Shown here: in pieces, positions 1 to 11,605 of the stretch
How the letters are laid out: each line of letters opens with the position of its first letter
Position numbering within the stretch: position 1 is the stretch's first letter
Assembly (NCBI GenBank): GCA_035578905.1
Contig: JAQJVL010000802.1
Span: 124,001 to 188,000, forward strand
DNA length: 64,000 bases
Reading direction: 5' to 3'
Source: Stictocephala bisonia
Taxonomy: Eukaryota > Arthropoda > Insecta > Hemiptera > Membracidae
Notes under the pieces: generated by a model
The model's input: only the letters and a program-made list of their open reading frames with translations
Database searches by the model: none
What the model was told of the DNA's origin: nothing
Made by a program: the position numbers and the translations under genes

Positions 1-725
1 TTTCACGCACATTGTTTTTCTGCCGATGAACAAAAAAATGATACATAAAATGTTCGGCACTTTATGACGTGACTAAAAACTATGCAATTGTAATCTCTAA
101 AATAAAAAGTTTGCTATATAATTAATATTGCAACAGGTTGGCCACCTAAAACTAATTTTCCTATTCCCGGGGTTTTCCCGATTTTGCCCGGTATTTTTAA
201 AGAAATTATTGGGCTCCCTTATAATACCTTTATCGTCCCAACAAGTAAAAAATGTTGTTAAAAATGTTCTTTTATTCCTCAAGGCATGACAAATAAAAAA
301 GGCTGGAATGATAGAAATGCGACCGATTTCAACAACATATCGCGACGCGGGAGTTACGTCAACAACACAATGAACAAACGTGACGGTTCTGTCAAGGTCA
401 CTCCCCCCTTGACCACTCCCTTCTCGTCTGCACCCTCCTTCTCGCTCGCACTGCGAACTCATTTGGGTTTAACTTTATTTTATGTGTGTTTTCGGCGCTT
501 AGTTTGGAAAATTTCTTAATGTATTTATTTACGCTAAATGATAAATGATGACATTTTTACGTTTTTGCTCGAAATTACCGGCTGATTCCCGATTTTCCCG
601 ATATCCCGGTTGCGTGGACATCCTGTGCAAGTAAATTAAAATAATTTTTATTAAATCTGCGGGCCCCCCCTGAGCTTTAATTGCGCCCCCCTTGGGGGTC
701 GCGCCCCACACTTTGAGAACCGCTG
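1..725 (-). mobile_element. Right end of a hAT-type DNA transposon (partial)
   Basis: On the minus strand the sequence starting at 725 reads CAGCGGTTCTCAAAGTGTGG and runs into a C/G-run block at 661-711. This is the usual look of hAT/Charlie-type termini. No matching left end is seen, so the element may begin before the window or be interrupted by the MITE at 134-625. No transposase is visible. The likely 8-bp target duplication would be 726-733, but its partner is not in view. Confidence 0.45.
134..625. mobile_element. hAT-like MITE
   Basis: The left end reads CAGGTTGGCCACC and the right end, read on the minus strand, CAGGATGTCCACG. Both are followed by CCCGATTTT-type subterminal words. The flanking 8-mers do not match, so the target duplication is lost or the ends belong to different copies. 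The interior has no convincing coding potential. Confidence 0.45.
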
Positions 726-1447
726 CTCTAGTCAACGAAACAAATTGCACTGTTGTAGGTGCTTTGGTTGTTTTACCAAAAATGTGTTTGTATACCCTTG
801 TTTGCATCATGAAAATAAGAGGCCCTTGTATTTTCTTGAACTGTGTTACTGTATTTGTAAAGGGTTTTTTTTTAGTTTAGTAAAATTCTTTTGTTAAAAT
901 AGCAGTTAAGAAACCTTTCTTGTAATATAAATTTTCTGTCTTGTATTTTTTCAAGAAAATAAATATATTCTTATTCTTCCAAAAGCCAGTAATGGCACGC
1001 TAGGAGCTGTTGTAAAAATGTTGTAATAAATAAATTATTTGTTGCATTATTAATAAATAAAAAATTGGGTAGAATAGAAAGCCAGAGTTCTTAAGTCTCA
1101 GGGAAATTTCGTGCTGTACTGTAGGTTGGCAATGGTCATGTGACAACGATGATGTAGAAGAGCAGCCGTCAGTTTACGTTTAGCCATCTTTGGTATATTT
1201 AGCTCTCTCAACCACTCATATTTACCATAATAAGTGTGGTGAATTGAAATGAAATGAAATTCTAGTGTAGTGAATAGTGTAGTGTAGTTCATATATATTT
1301 TAGTGCATTTTAGTGGAAGTGACAGTGCATAAAAGTAAATTGGTTTTAGGCATTGTTCAACAAGTCGTACCACTAATCAACATTACATTATATTTATATA
1401 AATGCACTAGCACTTCAAAATCATAATAATAACATCCTACAGAGAAA
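726..1447. other. No gene recognised
   Basis: AT-rich sequence between two hAT-like elements. The open frames here show no recognisable motif. Around 1228-1300 there is a run of short GTGTAGTGAA-like repeats. Confidence 0.4.
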
Positions 1448-4143
1448 CAGGGTGGCTACTCAATCATGTTAAAAAAATTCAAGCATAATTCAAGGTTTTT
1501 TCCAAGGGGTTTCAAACAAAATTCAAGGTGCACTTACAGAGGAATATATTTCTGAATCGACATAATCACTCATTATAGTACAATACATAAAATAGCACAT
1601 GTTTTATAGCTAGGCATGTCAATAATCTTGTAGGCCATAAAGAAATTGAATTATTGTATAAGTATCCTAGGTTTGAATTAGCAGTTACCTAAAATTTTTA
1701 TTTCATTGATAAGTAGGCTCAAAATCTAGTGATATGCCTAACTTACTTTAATACAATTTTTACTAATAAGCCTACGGACTATTTGCGATAGGTCCAGCTT
1801 TAATTAATTACTGTTATATCAATAACACAATGAGTTGAAAACAAAACTAGTTTTTTATCTGATAAGTATGTGAAAAAATCAACATTTTTAAATATCGTTA
1901 TTTTTTGACAACTTTTTTTCATTTTACATGTTTTGGTAACTATGCAATTTATTGTCACCTCTGAAAATACAATTTCTTGTTAAAAAGAGGTGAAATGTGA
2001 GTTTTTTTAGAAGGTTAATTTCATCCGCAGAAAACTCTTTTTTAACGGAAAATCGAAAAACTAGTTTATATATAGTGAAAAAACAACTTTTTAAAAATAG
2101 TTTTTTCGTCAAATTTCTTTTCCATTTCACATGTTTTTTAAGCTAAATACGAATGAATAATTGTGTTCGCAGTAAAATTATTTATTCAGCCTGAAAAATG
2201 CATTTTATACTTACCTAACCAAACATAACCTAACTTATCCTAATTGTCTATTTACTCAACAAAAATTCGTAATTTGCGTTAAATTCGGGTGTTTGGCTTC
2301 CGTGACGGCCTGCCGGCCATCACTCCGGCGGGAATATAGGTGAATTTGGTTTTTGTGATTAATAGTTGTTGTATATAATGATCGCGTAATGGGCGCTAAC
2401 CGCGATTCGCTACGAAAGTAGTTTTTCGTTATATCTCAGAAAATAATTGTAATAGACCAAATTCGTATTCAGTACAAAATAACACTTCAAAATAAAAAAA
2501 ACATTGATTAAATTACTATTTAAGCTAACAGAAATATATCAAAATTACTATAAGTTGTGATATTAGTTTTCCGATTTTTTCGGTAAAATACGTAATTTCC
2601 GCGGAATGTTTTTTATGTTTATTACGAATATATATTTGGGTTATCCAGTAACATTAATTTTTCGGCCTGAAAAATACACTTTTTACTGACCAACATAACC
2701 GAACTTATCATGACTATTTACTCAACAAATAGACGTAATTTGCATTAAATTATTGTGCCTGGTCTCCGTGACGGCCTACCGTTCGTCATTCCGGCAGGAG
2801 TATGCGTGAATTCAGTTTTTTTGTGGTTAAAATCTGATGTATATAATCACGCATATAATGATCGCTAATCGTGATTCGCCGTGAAAGTAGGTTTTCCGTT
2901 ATATTTCGAGAAATAATTTGTATAGACCAAAATAGTGTTCAAATTCGTATTTAGCGCAAAAACAACACATCAAAATAAAAATAATATGATTGTAATATCA
3001 TTTAAATTAACGGAAATATATCAAAAATACTAAAAGTTGTGAAATTAGTTTTTTCGATTGTTCGGTAAAAACGATTACCGCAGAATAAAATATTCTCACG
3101 AAATTGTAGTCAATTATTGACCCATTTCACTCCATTTCAGGTAGTTTTAAAATTTAATTTGGTGGCAAGAAACTGCATAATAACCACTAAACTTATCCTA
3201 ATTGTCTATTTTCTCTACAAAAATTCGTAATTTGGATTAAATTCAAGTGTTTGGCCTCCATTACGGCCTGCCAGCCGTCACTCTGGTGGGAATATATGTG
3301 AATTTGGTTTTTGTGATTAATAGTTGTTGTATATAATGATCACGTAATGGCTGCTAATCGCGATTCGCCACGATAGTAGGTTTTCCTTTATATCTCGAAA
3401 AATATTTATAATAGACCAAAAAAACACATCAAAAAAAGGATGATTAAAATACCATTTAAATTAACGGAAATATGACAAAAACACTTAAGGTTGTAAAATT
3501 GATTTTTTCGAATTTTTCGGTAAAATACGTTATTTCCCCTGAATAAAAAGCATACTTCGTGAAAATACAGCAAATTCCAGGCCCATTTCAAGCAAAATGT
3601 TCCAAATTTGTTTGGTGGCAAGAAACTGCATAATAACCTGCATAAAAACTCCCAAAATTTAGTCACAACTTTAACCTGCAGCGTAAGTTGCAACAGAATG
3701 TCAACAAATCTTAGAGGCGAAGCTTGACATTGGATTGATTTGCGTGTCTCGGCAAAATGCGGTGGGTGAAGCTATCATATTGTCTGCAACAGCTTCATTC
3801 AACTGTTTCGACGTCAAAACTGTTTCGGTTGCAACCGTTTTGTCAAACTATTCCATGTGTATTATTTTGAACATATCAATGTGCCGAATCGACTCATGTC
3901 TTATCATACGAAGATTGACGAGATTCCCCGAACTTATCGCTTTAGTTTGTAAAACTTTGTGAAGTTGTGACTGGAGCCCTGAAGTCCGAACCTTACTGAT
4001 GTCACCGGATTACTCTCGTCTCGCTCGACGAGAATTCCCGATGGTTACTGAAATTCAAGCATATTTCCAGGTTTTTTCGAGGCGCCATAAAATTAAAGCA
4101 TAATTCCAGGTTTTCCCGAAATTTCTGGTGAGTAGCCACCCTG
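1448..4143. mobile_element. 2.7-kb non-autonomous DNA transposon with internal tandem repeats
   Basis: The element is bounded by a 15-bp terminal inverted repeat, CAGGGTGGCTACTCA, at 1448-1462 and (minus strand) 4143-4129. Inside both ends are repeated AATTCAAGCATAATTCAAGG-like words. The CAGGG terminus suggests hAT. The flanking 8-mers (CAGAGAAA and AAAATAAA) match at only five positions, so the target duplication is weak. No transposase is seen. Most of the interior is the tandem array at about 2160-3640. A related, end-less copy lies at 38490-39260. Confidence 0.6.
2160..3640. repeat. Three tandem units of about 490 bp
   Basis: The block containing CCTAACTTATCCTAATTGTC, then a GGCCTCCGTGACGGCCTGCC-type segment, then TGTATATAATGATCGCG and a GTTATATCTCGAGAAATA segment occurs three times, near 2200-2620, 2690-3080 and 3180-3540. 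A fourth diverged unit is at about 38770-39180. The units are diverged, so the array is old. Function unknown; it reads as a satellite-like interior of the surrounding transposon. Confidence 0.7.
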
Positions 4144-4404
4144 AAAATAAATAAAACTGTGTATGGAAACAATATGACTATTTTTCATAAACAACTTTTC
4201 TTGTCTATTCAATGGTAATTTTTTAGAATTTTTACATGTACTATTTGATTACCTACAATGATCATATTGTAACTTTGCATATTTTTTTCATTTTTGCGAT
4301 TAATGTAACAAACCATTCAAAAACAAACAAAAACTAGTAGTTTATCTAAAATGTAACAACATATTATAGTGCACAAAATAATAAACAATTTGGCTATCTT
4401 GGAA

Positions 4405-4830
4405 TTTATTTATTTATTTAAATTCCCACGGTATAACCATTTTGCAAATTACATTACTTAAGATGACTAACAATAGCAAATGCTCATAAAAATAGTATGG
4501 TATGAAAAATCTAATTCAACAACTAACCATGCCTATGACATAATAAATGAACAGGCATAACAAAGATATAACTAAAACAATGTGAAACATAACAAAGGTA
4601 GTATCAATAACAATAGTGGAATAATTAGTAATAATTTAACAAGTAATAAAAAAAATAATGCAACGACAACATTAACAGTGATTACAATAATACACTAAAT
4701 CAAAACAGATAACAATGGAATAACTATTAATATAATACTGTGTAGGACTCGACAAGCTCACTCTGACTCAAATGTCTCCAGGAATTATTTACAAAAATTG
4801 TTTAGTGCTCCTAAGGAGGGTTATAAGTTA
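4405..4830 (-). mobile_element. LINE 3' end fragment
   Basis: Read on the minus strand this ends in GTGGGAATTTAAATAAATAAATAAAT, the AATA-rich tail typical of CR1/Jockey-type non-LTR elements. A short frame upstream (NNSWRHLSQSELVESYTVLY, then stop, near 4740-4800) looks like a reverse transcriptase ORF C-terminus. Only the 3' few hundred bases are present. Confidence 0.45.
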
Positions 4831-5264
4831 TAATTTACGTACAATATTTTTAAATTTTTTCAAACTTTTCTAGACAATAATTACTTACTGTCTTTTTTTG
4901 TAAGTTTTGATAGCAGTATGTGAAAGTACAGTTTTTGAGAAGAAAAATAAAATGATAAAATTGATATTTGGAGCATATTTAGTATTTTTTATGATTTTTA
5001 CAAAAAAAGCTTGCGAAGAGCTGAAAAGAAGCACCATGCAGTTAGGAGTTCATAATGGGTCACCTTGTATTCACCATCTAGTGTTAAACAGCTGATTACT
5101 GGTTTATTGTTTGATGTGTGATATTATGTGTACTTTACATTTGTGTATGGAGGTAATGTGACTTTAGAAGTGTATTTGTTTTTAGTTTTAGGTTTTTATT
5201 ATTTATTAGATAGTATTCAGAAATGACGCTAATAGCTTCAGCATATGTCAAAGGACATAACATT

Positions 5265-5286
5265 TTGTCAGCAGTGAACGTGTTAA
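5265..5286. mobile_element. Relic terminus of the 44.6-kb piggyBac family
   Basis: The sequence GTCAGCAGTGAACGTGTTAA repeats the right terminus and TTAA target of the intact piggyBac at 44614-46875. No opposite end was found upstream, so this is a solitary end, either a deleted copy or a MITE that lost its other terminus. Confidence 0.5.
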
Positions 5287-5559
5287 AGCGAAAAGTTAAC
5301 ACACTACAAAGCATTTGTTAACACTGTTTAGCATGGAACTGAGCTATCTGGGTAGATTTAGTTATCTGTGGTTACACACTGATATTTCTGCCTCCTTACC
5401 TTGGGAGGCACAACTTGCTTCTGAAGTAAGTTTCTTAGCTAGATAATTGTTAAAATGTAGGCCTATATAATTTTGATCAAAATGCTACTTGATTTAAACC
5501 AATTGGCGTATTCAAATTGTCTAGTTAAAATTGAGCAAACCTAAAACTTATTTTAGTTT

Positions 5560-5815
5560 ATTTATTTATATTTATTCATAAAACGCCCATCGTCAAAATA
5601 CATGGGCACATATGGATTTCGAATGAGTGTGATGAGTGTAGATGAGCGAATGTACTTATTCTTGTAAGAAATTCATTAAATGTACTAAACAAATTATTAC
5701 TCAATGCTCCGTGTTTATTTTGCCCATGTGGAGTCAGTACTAAGATAAGAGCTTTCAAGTGATAGGCCCATATCTCTACGATCGGCGTCTTAGAGATGAA
5801 TAATGAATAATGAAA
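5560..5815. repeat. Dispersed repeat with inverted ends (GATCGGCGTCTTA family)
   Basis: The left edge reads TTTATTCATAAAACGCCCAT and the right edge, inverted, has GATCGGCGTCTTAGAGATGA. Relatives of this end occur at 42337-42410 and, reversed, at 50585-50640, each joined to an AATAAATA tail. The tail suggests LINE or SINE 3' ends, here in a head-to-head pair. Confidence 0.45.
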
Positions 5816-5899
5816 GTGCGGCACACTTTGAAAGAATATTTAAAATTTATAAATGCTTCATTTGATCCGATCCTTATCTCATAAATGCTTAACTGAATC

Positions 5900-6172
5900 A
5901 TGTCAGCCTCTAATCAAGAACTAAAAAAGAAGACTATGGCTGGCTTTTTTGGATATAAAACCACCATACGTGTTAAAAATAATGAAATCTATTTTATTAA
6001 AATGGTTTCTAACGTGAATATCCCATTACAAGTTTTAAACCATCATACTGCAGCATTCTGGAAAGAACCGTATCATACTTATATGACCGTGTTTTATAAA
6101 CTTCCACAAAACATTCAAGAAAAAAGCAAGCCACAAGGTTCTTACAAAAAAGTTGAAGGAATGCTTCATTAA
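5900..6172 (+). pseudogene. Probable LINE ORF2 C-terminus, decayed
   Basis: A 90-residue open frame ends with VFYKLPQNIQEKSK followed by a Lys-rich tail. It resembles the FNKLPxxIK..FKxxLK ending common to CR1/Jockey-type reverse transcriptase ORFs. The upstream part is not recognisable. It could be a chance frame; the call rests on that single motif. Confidence 0.35.
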
Positions 6173-6246
6173 CATATGTTTTTATGTACATAATTTCATT
6201 GGTTGGATGTAATACTGATTGTGTGGTGTAGTGTGTGTGTACTGAT

Positions 6247-6276
6247 ATATAATATATATATATATATATATATACT
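6247..6276. repeat. (AT)n microsatellite
   Basis: Uninterrupted TA dinucleotides, followed 500 bases later by a T homopolymer of about 26 at 6785-6810. Confidence 0.9.
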
Positions 6277-6783
6277 CCTATACAAAGACATGTTCATTGA
6301 TAAAAACAAAAACAATGTACTAATAGAAAATTTCATTTGAACAATAAATTGTTACGGCGGTTCGGCCGGCATTAGGGACAAATGAAATCTGCTACGCTCA
6401 CTAGCTGTACGTCTGACCACAAGGTACTCATACACAACCACCGACCCCTCCCCATCCCCTGGGATGGGTGGGGTATAATTGCAGGAAGTAATTGAAGCGT
6501 GATCTTGCGGGTGCTGTATCTCGCTGTACGTGTGCGTAGCGATTGGATTGTATTATAACATGCAAGTAAAAGTACATATCCCAGTTGAATATATTAAGTT
6601 AATCGATTTTGTAAATTGTGTCATATTAAAAAGCATAAAATGCCAAACACGACACTGTACTTCTTGTCGTAATAAAATAAAAACAAACATATAACATTAA
6701 TTATTTAAAATCAAATTTGCTAATTTGCAGTAAACTTACGTAATTTAAAATAACTTGTAAGCAAGGTCAGTCCTGTGAGGGTG

Positions 6784-6817
<34 letters not shown>

Positions 6818-7033
6818 GAATAATCTGGAAAATAGTTTCTTAATTATGTTTGTACCAAGAAAGCCCAAATTTGCATCTTTGAAGTGATGGATTTATAACT
6901 ATAAACATAATTTTAATTAAGAACTACTTGGAGGCGTTTAATAGCTGATATAAAGACATTGCAATCAAACAAATTAAAAATTTTTTTTACCAAACCGCCT
7001 TAAAGAAGAACTTTCAAACTATGTTAAACCTAC
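6277..7033. other. No gene recognised; Cut8-like intron or 3' flank
   Basis: Contains a GC-richer patch at 6354-6540 and the T run at 6785-6810. On the minus strand this is downstream of the last Cut8-like exon that I can identify. I looked for a continuation of the Cut8 domain here and did not find one. Confidence 0.4.
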
Positions 7034-7195
7034 CTTGAAGGCAAGTACATGGATAGCCGCTCTACTGTAGGCCGGGGAATCAGTTTTCGAAGTAAGCCTG
7101 GAGTTAGGAAGCGACTTGTAAATATTGCGTTTTAGCTCATGAAGTCTTTCTTCCAAAGGGTCGAGGTCAGGTGCAGGCAAAGTCTGTTTTATTTC
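7034..7195 (-). CDS. Cut8: Cut8-like exon 6, Cut8 domain
   Basis: This exon encodes 54 residues in phase 0, from EIKQTLPAPDLDPLEERL to AAIHVLAFK. The LPAPDL..LEERL..LKRNIYKSLP...Y.R...H..AFK pattern is the core of the Cut8/STS1 family. It comprises an amphipathic helix after the LPxPDL turn, then a Tyr-Arg and a His in the next helix. Its acceptor is TGTTTTGCAG at 7205-7196 and its donor GTAGGT at 7033-7028. A downstream coding exon is required because there is no stop before the donor. Confidence 0.75.
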
Positions 7196-9108
7196 CTGCA
7201 AAACAGGTTAAAGTTAGATTGAGTTTTGCAATGGTTTTAAAAACAAAAATAAGTCTATTTTTGGTAGTTGATTTTTAATCCATGTTTAAGGTTAAGAATT
7301 TTGTTCCTAAATATACATGCTCTAGATTACTGACTTTTCTTAAGTATTATTCTTTCCCAATTCAAAGCATTGATGATTTTACTCAAATTACATTCACTTA
7401 TAAACAAGTAATTGTTTTTTGTTTTTTTTTTTTTTTAGAAAGAAGTAGAGAAACAATAATAGCTTGTGTTACAGGTACCATACTACTAAAAAGAAAGAAA
7501 ATTAAACATAAACTTATTGGTCATAAATATATTTGGCTAATTATATGCTTGAAACAGCAATATAAAAATACGCTGAGTATAAAAGTAAGGCAATGAATTA
7601 GAAATAATATAAGGAATGTCAGATGTAGGCTATGATAAAATGTAATTAAACACAAAACACCACAATTATCTTTAAAAATAAGTATAGAGATTAGTAAATT
7701 TAACATTAAGCATGTTTTATATTTAATTGCAAAAAAAAAGGAAAAATATAGGAAAAGCTAGTAGTAATAAAGGAAGTCAACAGCATGTTAATTTCATTAA
7801 ATTTATACACCAATTATTGTGCGGCATATGTGAGAGTAGCTCTTCAGAACTATCCAAATATATAATACATTATACAATTAAAGTGATATATAACAGACTG
7901 AAAAAAAGAAGCAAATATAATAATAGTCAAACGAAAACAATAATCCTTGCGTGAATTATCAAAAATGACACATGAATTAATAAACGAAAATAAATAGTAT
8001 TTTGTACAGGAAATGTTTTGTAAAAAGGATGGATGTTGATGCCATGTGATTTTAATTACACAGAAAGTGATAAGAAGGGCCAGCGGTATTCATATTCATA
8101 AACAAAAACTTAATAGAAGAATGTAATTTATTTATTTCGTTGCTCTAAGTTAAAACGTAATAATTCTTAATATTTTTTATTTTATAAAAATAATCATAAT
8201 TGAATCCAAAATTAATAGACCATTAGCTGAAATTGATGCTTTGTTTGTATAGAATGCTGATTCACTGTACGCCGTACAAAAATCACAGTACCTTTACCGA
8301 TTGATCAGTACGAGTTCCAAACAAAATATACAAAAGTAATTATGAAAATGCATATCATTGATCTCTTGGTTGGTTTTTACCCACTCATACATATATAGTG
8401 GTATTAACCCAACCAAGCGGATACCCACCATACACATCCACCTATACATGTACAATGGAATTGACCCCAGTCCACCTCTATATTAATTTTCACAATCTAA
8501 TCAGGTTTGCATATTCGATCACCCTCTGCCCTTTCTACTACGAACAACCATACAGAATAAAAACAAGTCTTAAAGTGATAATCATTTTAATCTATTTTAC
8601 TGTAAATTACTATATGATTCAACATAGATCTCAACTATCGGTACTTAGAAAAAAAGACAGTAAGTAGGTATCGCACGCATTTCACGTGTTATCTCATAGC
8701 TGAAGTGAAAGCTGGTAGGAACAACAAATAAACACAAAAATACCTGTTTTAATTCCTATTTACAATTCAAGCTGATTAGTGGTGAATAGTCTGCTTACTG
8801 TTTAAGCTGAATGCCTCCATATTATTGTTAGAAATAGTAAAATCAACCAGTAATTAAAAGTAAAATCAGCCAGCTGATTTCGCTTATGTGACGTCAGTCT
8901 ACTGCGTAGCCTCACCATGATGCCTACCATCTGTTCTAATAACTGTGTCTCAACTAAATGTTAAGAACATAAAAGATTCTTAGATTGCAATTATTTATAC
9001 TTGGAGTAGCCTTGGTAAGTACTATATTTTTAAACCGCAAATTCCCTCCATAAACATTTAAAATCCAAACAAATTAAAACTAAATTCATACAAATATTTT
9101 GAATGTAC

Positions 9109-9255
9109 CTCTTCGAGTTCTGAATGCTTATTCACAATATTTTGAATTATTCCAATAAGCTGGTCTGAAGACAGGCCCTTTAGTGCCGATTCCAAGGGAC
9201 TGTTTAGATCAACTGGTCGCTCAAGGCGCAATCTTTTAGCATTTGGTGAAGATGT
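9109..9255 (-). CDS. Cut8: Cut8-like exon 5, start of Cut8 domain
   Basis: This exon encodes 49 residues in phase 0, TSSPNAKRLRLERPVDLNSP followed by LESALKGLSSDQLIGIIQNI and VNKHSELEE. The LxxLSxxQLIxIIxxIVxxHxELEE helix matches the first helix of the Cut8 domain, which in family members precedes the LPxPDL segment encoded by the next exon. KRLRLERP is a basic stretch that could act as a nuclear localisation signal (inference). Splice sites are TTTTGTTCTAG and GTACATTC. Confidence 0.75.
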
Positions 9256-9654
9256 CTAGAACAAAAAGTTAATCTATCAAATTGCTACAAAATGGTTCAT
9301 AAACAATAAACTAACTATAAATGTTGATATAACTGTTTACATGGCAACAGGATGCTATAGTAATAGTTATAAGAATACAGGATCTATATTATTTAGAGGA
9401 ATAAATTAAAATAATTAGTTGGGATGGAGCATAAAGCACAACGATTAATCCAGTAATTAAAACAATAAATATGTATCAAGAAAAACTAAAAAGTGAGAAC
9501 TTTAACCAATTGGGTATTTTACACACATATATACTATAGAATTAATACATAATTATGAACAGTTCAAAATTCATATTTTAGACTCCACATCAAAAATAAG
9601 AAATAAATCACTTCAACTACCTTCTGTAAAAAAAACAAAAACAAAAAAAAGATC

Positions 9655-9965
9655 GAAGAAGCAGCCGCTATATTGCCTATAAAGTTTACAAATCTCTACC
9701 ATCCACATTGAAAACATTTACAGAAAGAAATATTGCTATTAAAAATGCTCTCAAATTATATACTGACATCGGACCCTCTGCCTGCAACACTCCCGAGATA
9801 CTGTATCCATATACTATATTATAAATTATGTTTCATTAATTAGTATTATATTTAATATCTAAATGTTATCCCCACGTACGGCTTGGCCATCTCTTGTGGG
9901 TGACAAATTAATGTACATCTGTATATTTCTTTTGTTAATAAGGTAATTATAATAAATAATTTACA
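9655..9965 (+). pseudogene. LINE ORF2 C-terminus and 3' UTR, 5'-truncated
   Basis: A frame reading KVYKSLPSTLKTFTERNIAI, then KNALKLYTDIGP and a stop near 9823, matches the YNSLP..IK.F....FK..LK.YL ending of CR1/Jockey-type reverse transcriptases. It is followed by a 3' UTR ending in AATTATAATAAATAA at about 9945-9960. It lies in the intron between the 10.1-kb and 9.1-kb Cut8-like exons, on the opposite strand. Confidence 0.5.
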
Positions 9966-10093
9966 ATTACAAAATGTTAAAAAAATCCACTTGTTATTTT
10001 AACAAAAAAAAAAACTAGAGGACATAAATCTTTGTTATGGACAAAATTATAACACTCTAGTTATTTGTATACAAAGATTTATCTCTAACCCAC

Positions 10094-10542
10094 CTTTTTC
10101 TTCTCTGGGGACATACACAATTCCTTAGGGTCATTGAGTAACAATCTTTTTCTCGGTGTGCTCCTGAGTACAATCTGTGACTTGCTGGGTGAATTCTTAA
10201 TAGGAGTGCGCTCTCTGTTGATTGGGGCACTCTCCCGCTTACGGTAATCGATGTCGGGTGACCATGTGACAGGCATCTTGCGCCGCCCTCGCTGCTGGAT
10301 GATGAGCTCATCAGGCGAAGGTGAAGGAGAGAGGTANNNNNNNNNNNNNNNNNNNNNNNNNNNNNNNNNNNNNNNNNNNNNNNNNNNNNNNNNNNNNNNN
10401 NNNNNNNNNNNNNNNNNNNNNNNNNNNNNNNNNNNNNNNNNNNNNNNNNNNNNNNNNNGGGGAGAAAGGTACGAGGGTGGAATGTTCATCAGGTTTGTCT
10501 GGCTATTTATGTTGGTGGCAGTCAGGTTGTGAGCTCGTGTTA
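10094..10542 (-). CDS. Cut8: Cut8-like exon 4, contains assembly gap
   Basis: This exon enters in phase 1 from acceptor TTTGTTACTAG (10553-10543) and encodes VTRAHNLTATNINSQTNLMN, then IPPSYLSP, a 122-base gap, and YLSPSPSPDELIIQQRGRR onward to CMSPEKKK. Repeated SP and TP pairs (YLSPSPSP, TWSPD, RTPIKNSPSKS, RSTPRKR, MSPEKKK) suggest proline-directed (CDK-type) phosphorylation next to basic clusters, which fits a cell-cycle-regulated nuclear protein (inference). The donor is GTGGGT. With the gap taken as 122 bases, 449 nt keeps frame on both sides. An alternative acceptor (CCAG at about 10515) would give another frame before the gap and is less pyrimidine-supported. Confidence 0.68.
10337..10458. 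other. Assembly gap (122 N) inside a coding exon
   Basis: The gap is flanked on both sides by near-identical TACCTYTCTCC words on the minus strand, encoding YLSP twice. That is what an unresolved short tandem repeat or an overlapping-contig artefact would leave. The number of missing residues is therefore unknown. Confidence 0.95.
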
Positions 10543-10689
10543 CTAGTAACAAACGACAAGTATGCCAATAAGTTAATTATTTTAATTCACTACACTAAAA
10601 ATAATTTATCATTCTATACTTAAAATATTGGACAAGAAATGCTGTATAGCATTTTATGAGATTACAATTCACTGATTTAAGAGACTAAA

Positions 10690-10910
10690 CTTTGTTTATT
10701 TTAAAAGGTTAGAACTATTTTAAGTAGTTCTCTAACGTACAAGCCTGAGGTTCGTCGGGCCATTTAGGCCCGTACCCGCATAAGGACGGTTCTAATGCAA
10801 TTGCACCAGTCACCTTTATGCGCCTTGACTGGAATTCGAACCTAGACCCCACTGACTCCCTGGCCACAGGAGGCGACGGTTTTAACCACTAGACTATCGA
10901 GATGCGACGG
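10690..10910 (-). mobile_element. tRNA-derived SINE
   Basis: Minus-strand sequence from about 10908 contains an A-box-like TAGTCTAGTGGTTAA and, about 45 bases later, a B-box GGTTCGAATTC, in the order and spacing of a tRNA-type pol III promoter. A non-tRNA tail continues to about 10690. It cannot be a functional tRNA because the 3' acceptor half is not paired. Its family differs from the SINE at 50906 and 61951. Confidence 0.6.
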
Positions 10911-11041
10911 GGCACTGGCAAAAACTGGTTCTAAACAGCTATTGCTCAGTACAGAAGAATTTAGTACTGCGATTTTTAAGTATATGGCTGTAGTTCCTCT
11001 CTTTGCTATCTAGTGAAAATGTTGTCTCTCAACAATTTCAC

Positions 11042-11605
11042 TGATTGTTTGGTGCGTTTATTAACTTTGTAAATAATGCTAAACACAGAACGGGTCCAGC
11101 TCGTGGTACTACTTCAATGGGTTAAAAAGCTCAAACAGGGGTGTTGGAGCTGTCAGAACATGTAGAAAAAAATATGGAAACGCTTTCACAACAAAGTTAT
11201 TTTTTCCATAGATAATTTGATAGTTTAATTTCTTGTATTTATTGTGATCCATAAGTCTATTTTTTTATCAAAATAATTTACTTAAAACTGTTAAATAGCT
11301 GAGAAATAATAGTGTTCAAATTATTTACTTTGAAATTCAAATAACCACTACTCTGGAAAGGATAAACCTTTTGAAGTCTGGTTTGCGGCAACTAATTTCT
11401 CTTGATAGGCCTTTCATTTGATACCAAATTAGGCCTATGCTGATTGTTCGGTGCATTTATTAACTGTTTAAATAATGCTTAGCAAAGAACGAGTTCAGCT
11501 CGTGGTACTACCTCAATGGGGTAAAGCTAAAACAATAACAAAATACAATTCATATTTAAACATCAAAATTACATGTTGGAGCTGTCAGAACATTATATAG
11601 CAATA
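11042..11605. repeat. Tandem duplication around a mariner-like MITE fragment
   Basis: A segment of about 120-150 bases, starting TGATTGTTTGGTGCGTTTAT, including CAGCTCGTGGTACTAC and ending TTGGAGCTGTCAGAACAT, occurs at 11042-11165 and again, diverged, at 11447-11605. Between the copies is a partial copy (about 11160-11443) of the MITE found complete at 16127-16930. The words CTTCAATGGGTTAA (11120-11133) and CCTCAATGGGGTAA resemble the terminus of the piggyBac at 58417-61604, so relic piggyBac ends are probably included. Confidence 0.55.
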
